Assembly (NCBI GenBank): GCA_963971225.1 | Contig: OZ020268.1 | Span: forward strand, 14,423,032-14,487,031 | Reading direction: 5' to 3' | Source: Melieria omissa | Taxonomy: Eukaryota > Arthropoda > Insecta > Diptera > Ulidiidae | Length of the DNA: 64,000 nucleotides | Shown: one piece after another, positions 58,333 to 64,000 of the stretch | Position numbering within the stretch: the first letter of the stretch is position 1 | How the letters are laid out: each line of letters begins with the position of its first letter | Position numbers and translations under genes: made by a program | Notes under the pieces: model-generated | What the model was told of the DNA's origin: nothing | What the model saw: the letters and a program-made list of their open reading frames with translations, nothing else | Databases searched by the model: none

Positions 58333-59051
58333 CACAGTGATTCGATTGATTATTGCAACCAGTAACAAAAACTGTCTTAGGACCCTTTAGTTTTGCAATA
58401 AAAACGATAGTAATAGATGTATGTTTTGCAGTTTTGCAGATTTTATCATTTTTCGTGCTGATTGCATACTTTTAGGCATAAATTAAATAAATTTTGTCGA
58501 AAAATACGTGTTTAGACCACTTTTCAAATTGAATTATTTTCTGAGATCGGAAGATATCGGAGGATATAATTACATTATCCGACAAAGAAAGAATGCTTCT
58601 TAAAATACAAAAAAATCCAGGAACATACTTTCACATACTTTTTAGACATTTTCCTCTAAGTTTTGCCAATTTTCAGATTTTTAATTTAGAAAAATATTTT
58701 GAAATAAAAGTGAAGTAAAAGCCTACGCTTTGGAAATTTTGAGAAAACATTAAAAGCGATAATGGCCACATCATTTTTTATTCTATATTGAAAGTTTAAG
58801 CAACTTCTTAGTAACCATGTATTTTTAAAATTTTTTTTACTCAATAGACTAAAAAACAGAACATATGAGTTTGAATTTTTTTGAGAAAAAAGTTTCAACT
58901 TTGAGCCGCTTTTGCACAGACACTAATTGATTTTGTACACAGATTTTTTGGGGTTTTCTTAGTTGGAGTTTTTTCTTTCAAATGACATCAAAATCGTTAA
59001 AATCGGAGACCATAAATTTTTTGAATTGTGTCTATGGAACGCATCACTGTA
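58333..59051 (+). mobile_element. Transib-like element, family T2, copy D
   Basis: The left end is CACAGTGATTCG. The right end, on the opposite strand, is TACAGTGATGCG (first base mutated). Flanks are CGATA (58328-58332) and CGGTA (59052-59056), a 5-bp duplication with one change. On the right a nonamer-like ACACAATTC follows after 13 bp. On the left a deletion directly after ATTCGATT has removed the region that holds the 23-bp-spaced nonamer in copy C. It keeps about 150 bp near the right that copy C lacks. It is non-coding. Confidence 0.65.
58464..58478 (+). promoter_or_regulatory. Su(Hw)-like motif in Transib-like copy D
   Basis: GCATACTTTTAGGCA is identical to the 15-mers at 3997, 40927 and 44159. 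Confidence 0.3.
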
Positions 59052-59079
59052 CGGTAATTTAATTTATAGTTAACTTATT

Positions 59080-59880
59080 GACCCGGCGAACTTCGTCTCG
59101 CACAACATTTTTTTGTATAATGAAATACGCGAGATATCGAAAATATGGCGATGCAAATTGACGAAGAAAACCAACCAAAGAAAGAAAAAGATGCAATCGA
59201 TGCCCACAAATTAGCAAGTTTCAGTAGAGAAATGCACTGCGCTTGACCCAGATTTAAGTTAAATGGGCGGTGCCACGCCCCCTTGTTCAATACCCGCACC
59301 ATTCCCTCTGTCGAAAGATATGAATAAATGGTAGGTTCGTACTTAGTTTCATTGCTATACGACAAATAGTTCAGCGAAATATTTGGCTCAGAAAACATGT
59401 GCCATGCCCCTTGTTCAACGCCCGTTAATTCTTGCCAGTAGCATAACACATCTATGGAACAATGCTATTACTAAATCTCAATGCTGTACACCTTACAATT
59501 TCAAAGATTTTATTATGAAGATTTGGTTTCTATGGGTGGTGCCACGTCCCCTTGTCCAAAACTCGCCCCATTCGCTCTGCCGAAGGACATGACTAAAAAG
59601 TACGTTCGTAGTGAATTTAATTGATATGTGACTTATGGTTTCGAAGTTGTCGTCTGAAAATTTTCAGAATTCATGGTCAAAGCTGGTAGCGATTTTTCAG
59701 CTTTGTCAATAGATTTTTCGAAATGTTCTTTCCACATAAACCTGAACTAACTCAAGACGAATCCAACAAAGAAAACTCCATTAAAATCGGCCGGTCCGTT
59801 TGAGCGTGATGCGCTTACACACATACATACAATTTTTTTTATATATATACATAGATAGAAGAAAGATAGAAGAAAAGAAG
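59080..59880 (+). repeat. Dispersed repeat with internal tandem units, copy 2
   Basis: It starts near GACCCGGCGAACTTCGTCTC and carries the same modules as 31905-32875: GGGCGGTGCCACGCCC, GAAAGATATGAATAAATGGT, TGTGCCATGCCCCTTGTTC and ATGGGTGGTGCCACGTCC. The end, TCGGCCGGTCCGTTTGAG to TATATATATACATAGATAG, parallels that of copy 1. I see no coding domain. Confidence 0.6.
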
Positions 59881-61259
59881 AAGATGGATTGCAATAAAAT
59901 TTGGCTTGATTGAATAAATAGATTTTAATTTAATCATATTAAACTATTTTCACCTTATTTAATTTATGAAATGCAAACATACATTTTGGAGTTATTATTG
60001 TTGTTTGCTTATTTAATTCCCATTTCTGCTCATGTCACCACACAAAACAAAGCATTTCTGGCTTCGATTAGCCGCAGCCGCAACGGGATTAAAAGTTTGA
60101 CAGCTGTCCTGTTCATTTCTTAAAAAATTACAATACAAGTTTTGTTGTTGCTTTGAAGTTTGATATCTAATTGATTTTAAAATTATATGAAGATAATTAA
60201 ATAATGAATATTAAATGCATTTGACTAATTTATTAGATCAACTCGCTCCAACAACAACTCGTTATTTGCAGTTGATTTACAATAATGAATTTCACATAAC
60301 AAATTATAGCCATTTTTATGAACATGATGTGCATTCGCAAATGTTTTTTTTTTAAACGAGCAAAACAAAACTTATGAATAAATAAGTAAACACTTTTTGC
60401 CGCAATGCAAATTGCTGACTGAAACAAACTTGAAACTGAGCTCAAATTACAGGTAACACCATAAAAAAAATGCCTTTTTCGCAGCGGCGTAGCGCCAGCT
60501 GGGCCGGAAATCGACAGAGACCAAACGGCAGAGGCGTTAATGCGACAGCAGCGAACAAATATCAAAATGCAAATACGCATTAATATTTTGTTCAAACACA
60601 AAATGTATGCAAATGTTTGTTTGTGTATGTGTGTGTGTGTGAGTGCGTACGTGACTGTTTCAATATTAACACCTGGCAAATGTCAACAGATTAGCATTTG
60701 TGCGTCGATATGTAAATGTGCGACTTAATTGACACAAACGGAAATTGCTGCATGCGTTTGGCGCCCAACAACAAATTACCCAAACAAATGTGGCAGCATT
60801 TTTTCGACCGCCTAAACATCGCCGCAGCCACATTTTAATGCGGCACGTAAACAAAAACCAGATGAAAATAAATGCTGACAGCGTGCGCGCTTAACAAATT
60901 AGTAAACAAAATTCAATAATGCAAAAAAAGTCGCTCTGGGATTGAAAAGTAGCGAGCAGCAAAAAAATAACGAGCAGCAAGTACAACAAACGAGGGGCGA
61001 AACAGGAAAACAAAATTACGGTCACACTTAGTACTTTTCATTCTTTTTGAAGACTTAGTAAAGGCGCATTTAAATGCTTAATTTACATAATTTTTAGGAA
61101 ATTTTTGAAATTAAGTTTTAATGTCATAACTAAGTGAGGTTAACAACAGTGACCAGTGGGAAATTTCTGAGAATGAAATTATTGTTTGTCACATTGTTGG
61201 GACTCCAACTATCTGAAAGTTGCGCCTGTTTACTTTGAAATATTTCAAGTCCAGACTTA
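59881..61259. other. Unique non-coding sequence
   Basis: No gene is supported. A GT run lies at about 60625-60645. A minus-strand frame at 60233-60679 follows simple repeats and has no domain. Confidence 0.45.
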
Positions 61260-62048
61260 TGGTCAAACTCCATAAAGCGCATTTCAAGCGTATCGTCGTT
61301 TTTCACGTTTCCCGTGTTTCGAGAAAAAGTAGAATCAGTGTATTTGTATGAAGCAAACTCCATGACTTGACGCCGATACGCCCGAAACGCGGGAAAAGTT
61401 GAACTATCTTCAACTTTCTCTGGCGTTTCGCGCTTAACGACGTCAAACAGCTGACAGAGCTCCTAAAGATGTCATAAATTATGTGGTTAAATGGTAATGC
61501 CGATAACAAACTTGTGTTATCGCAAAAGTCGAATGCATTTATTTTACACGAAAGCTATTAAATACATTTAAGAAACCTTTCAAATCCTACATTTTAACAT
61601 AAAAGGTGAAGAAATTCCTAGAAATTAGCATAATTCATCCACAGACGAAACTTAGTCTTCGCTGTATTGGAAATTCGATAGCTTATTCGTTGTAGATCGA
61701 ATTTTGCTCATCCCTGTGAAATAAATTGCTACAAGTTGAATTCAACTGAATCTTTTTTTTATTTTTTGCAATGCCCGATATACATTTATTGTGTTTAAAA
61801 TGAAATCAGTAAATTCTATAAAGTCTATAACGTCGTATAGCAATTTCATTTCGTTGTTTTTCGCAATTCACAACGAAATCAATCAGCAGTTTGCCAATTA
61901 AAAATTAGCATCAGCTGACGTAAGAAGAAGAAGCTGACGCGTGAAACGCGCTTCATGGAGTTTGGCCATTGGCAACGCGAATAACGCGAGAAACGCCATA
62001 ACACGACAAACCCCGAACGCCTGAAACGCGCTTCATGGAGTTTGGCCA
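61260..62048. mobile_element. Inverted-repeat element with reiterated CGCGYTTC ends
   Basis: The left end reads TGGTCAAACTCCATAAAGCG. The right end, on the opposite strand, reads TGGCCAAACTCCATGAAGCG, continuing CG(T/C)(T/A)TTCA. The right-end unit is present twice, at about 61938-61968 and 62016-62048, and AAACTCCATGA occurs again near 61354. Between the right-end units, AACGCGAGAAACGCC-type words repeat. No transposase or clear target duplication is visible. Superfamily unknown; borders approximate. Confidence 0.55.
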
Positions 62049-63066
62049 CTAGAGTTGGAAGCCTCTACACGTTCGAAACTAACCTCACATTTTCATATCT
62101 TTATTTCATGCTCTTCAACCAACCAACCAAATTTCACATTTACTGCAACGAATCAACGTCCAACTGGTGCTTCACGTCGCCTTCGCGCACCCACCCTCCA
62201 CCCTGCAGAAGTGAAACCGCAACATCGCGCACTGTTGGCAATTAAGCCACATGATAAATTAATTTCCATCGAGCAGCCCAATTGTAAACGTCAAAATGGC
62301 AGCAAAACAAAATGAAAAACCCCCAAACATGAATGCGAAAACGCAACAAACAAAACGCACTGCGGCGCGCCAGCAGTTTGTACAACAACATTTTTTGTGC
62401 ACACACACACAAAAATAAGTAATACACCCATGACAAGGCAACGCCATATCCGATTACACATACACAATTAAACGCGCACACACACAGACGCCAAAAAGCG
62501 ACGCCTGTATGACGGTTTCATTGGCGCTGCCGCTGCTGACGCAACGAAATCGGCTGTCACCTTTATTGGTTGCGCTTTTTCATTACGACGAGTCTCGGCT
62601 TTTGATATTCGACACTTGGTCGTAGCGTCGTGTATGCGTTTAACGTGTGATTAATTATTTAATAAATAATTGTTGCTCTTGTTAAGTGAAACGCTTATGC
62701 GGCAACACTGCTGACTGCTGTCCCTGTGCTCTGCGCTGTCATGGGCTGCGGCATGTTGTGTGCTGGCACTTTGCGGCTGCCCAAATGATGACTGAATTCG
62801 TTGTGCAGTGGCGCGTCGTTGGGTTGGCTTGTCAGTTGGGTGGTGTGGCCGACATGCTGCGCATTCACTAATTAAATCCGAAAAGCCGCTTTCGTGCAAC
62901 TTCATTCCAAAGTCAGCTTCGTAAGCCCTCTTTGCATTTTCACCTTCTAATTTGACACTCTAGACTTGCTAATTACCGGCCGTCTTCAAGACGCATATGA
63001 CGCTAATGCTGCAGGAATTACATTTCGACATACATACACACACACACAAGATCAGAGCTACTCAAC
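62049..63066. other. Unique non-coding sequence
   Basis: No gene is supported. CA tracts lie at about 62400-62415 and 63033-63049. Confidence 0.45.
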
Positions 63067-63110
63067 CAGTGGCGTCCCCAGGATTTCGGGAAGGGGGGGG
63101 ATATGCAAAA
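63067..63110 (+). repeat. Isolated left end of a hAT-like element
   Basis: CAGTGGCGTCCCCAGGATTT followed by a GGGGGGGG run resembles the ends of hAT-type elements common in insects and the ends at 11553. No matching right end or copy of the preceding octamer TACTCAAC lies in the rest of the window, so it is truncated or continues beyond the window. Confidence 0.4.
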
Positions 63111-64000
63111 AATGCAGTTTAACGCCATTTTTATACTTTCATCTTTGCGTATTATTTTCAATATATGTTGAATAAAATTGTGCATACATACATATATGTA
63201 TACATATACTAACATAAACTTCTTAAAACACAAAATTCAAGTGTATGTATGTAGGTATGACATGTATTTTTAAGGCATAAAATCCCAACCAAAAAATTCA
63301 AGTTTGTTTTAAGTTATGACATTTCGAAAACAACTGCTAATAGAATTGCGAAAAACTCAAAAGACGTATTTTAAAAAGCACACCAGCTATGTAAAAGAAA
63401 TCAAACATTTACAACATGTATGACGTTCTGAAATTTAATTATGATAGAGGTGACCATGTTTCCATGTTTACCCGCAATTTACCAAAACTATATAAGTGAA
63501 TTTTTTTTTAATTTCAACAGCTGATGCAGGGTTGGCATGAAGCCTGCGTTTGATTACTATTTTGGTAAATAGTCGACACTTTTGGGAACATTGAAAATAC
63601 AACTATTCTGCGAGAACAAATGCAATGCTGATTTTTTTTATTCATTTATTCTTAACCCGCGGGTATCCGGTTCTGGCCAGACCATATTGAACTTTGGATC
63701 CACTTTAGTAATGTTGTAATTAAGCTATCGAGCTCAAATTTCATGATATCCTTAACTGATCCTTTCTAAGCACAAAACCCAAAACCACGGCTTGGCCAGA
63801 CCATGGTGCATTTTCATACAAATTTGCCAGTTATTTTCAGTTTTTTTTTTGTTATTTTCGACGTAATTATTGTCAGAATTGTTAATAAATATTTTTTTAT
63901 ATTATATATATATTTTCAACTAGGTTTTTCCATCTGACCCGATTTGAAGCACTTTTTTCGTGCCATCCCGTTAATAGTGACGTAAATTAGCTGGCGCAAA
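63111..64000. other. AT-rich non-coding sequence; possible TTAA-element start
   Basis: No gene is supported. TTAACCCGCGGGTATCC at about 63653 resembles the start of a TTAA-flanked element, and CTGGCCAGACCAT/CTTGGCCAGACCATGG recurs at about 63673 and 63791. No matching end lies before position 64000, so this cannot be confirmed. Confidence 0.3.

Overview
The window looks like a non-coding stretch of a dipteran nuclear genome. It is AT-rich with islands of higher GC, and it carries many CAA/GTT and CA/GT simple repeats, several mariner-type elements and many short inverted-repeat elements. My best guess is a higher fly, possibly a tephritid, but that is inference from overall texture and not from a diagnostic gene. 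I find no complete protein-coding gene, no rRNA and no intact tRNA. The best host-gene candidate is one possible signal-peptide-encoding first exon (5241-5460, + strand) that ends at a strong splice donor. If it is real, much of the window would be a very long first intron. A weaker terminal-exon or decayed-gene candidate lies at 55752-56171.

What the sequence does show clearly is transposable elements, many with terminal inverted repeats and target duplications visible at base resolution. Layout: 1-3.6 kb unique and AT-rich sequence; 3.7-4.1 kb an LTR-like repeat; 5.2-5.5 kb the candidate exon; 6.86-8.12 kb a full-length but inactivated mariner; 9.6-10.0 kb a truncated piggyBac-type MITE; 11.55-14.87 kb a hAT-like element with a perfect 8-bp duplication that contains a nested mariner deletion derivative, another inverted-repeat element and a MITE inside that; 19.4-24.7 kb three further TTAA-flanked MITE families and a 0.7-kb inverted-repeat element; 26.7-27.6 kb a long foldback element; 31.15-32.88 kb a 140-bp tandem array joined to a dispersed repeat; 35.7-36.2 kb a second copy of the first TTAA family; 40.2-42.0 kb and 43.8-44.6 kb two Transib-like elements; 44.7-44.9 kb a mariner relic; 48.9-50.4 kb a 185-bp tandem repeat split by an internally deleted mariner; 53.9-54.5 kb a third copy of the first TTAA family; 57.4-59.9 kb a MITE, a third Transib-like element and a dispersed repeat; 61.3-62.0 kb an unusual inverted-repeat element.

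Two observations stand out. First, the element at 40157-41974 has ends that read like V(D)J recombination signals. Both ends start with the heptamer CACAGTG. A nonamer-like ACAAAAAT(A/C) follows after exactly 23 bp at one end and exactly 12 bp at the other. The element is flanked by the 5-bp direct repeat CGCTG. Two relatives at 43790 and 58333 share the CACAGTG end and 5-bp duplications. Second, an 18-bp motif close to CACTCATACGCCCCGTTG occurs eight times in both orientations, seven of them between 34.5 and 46.7 kb. It lies outside every transposon I recognise and has no function I can name. In addition, an identical 15-mer resembling a Su(Hw) binding site lies inside four different transposon copies.
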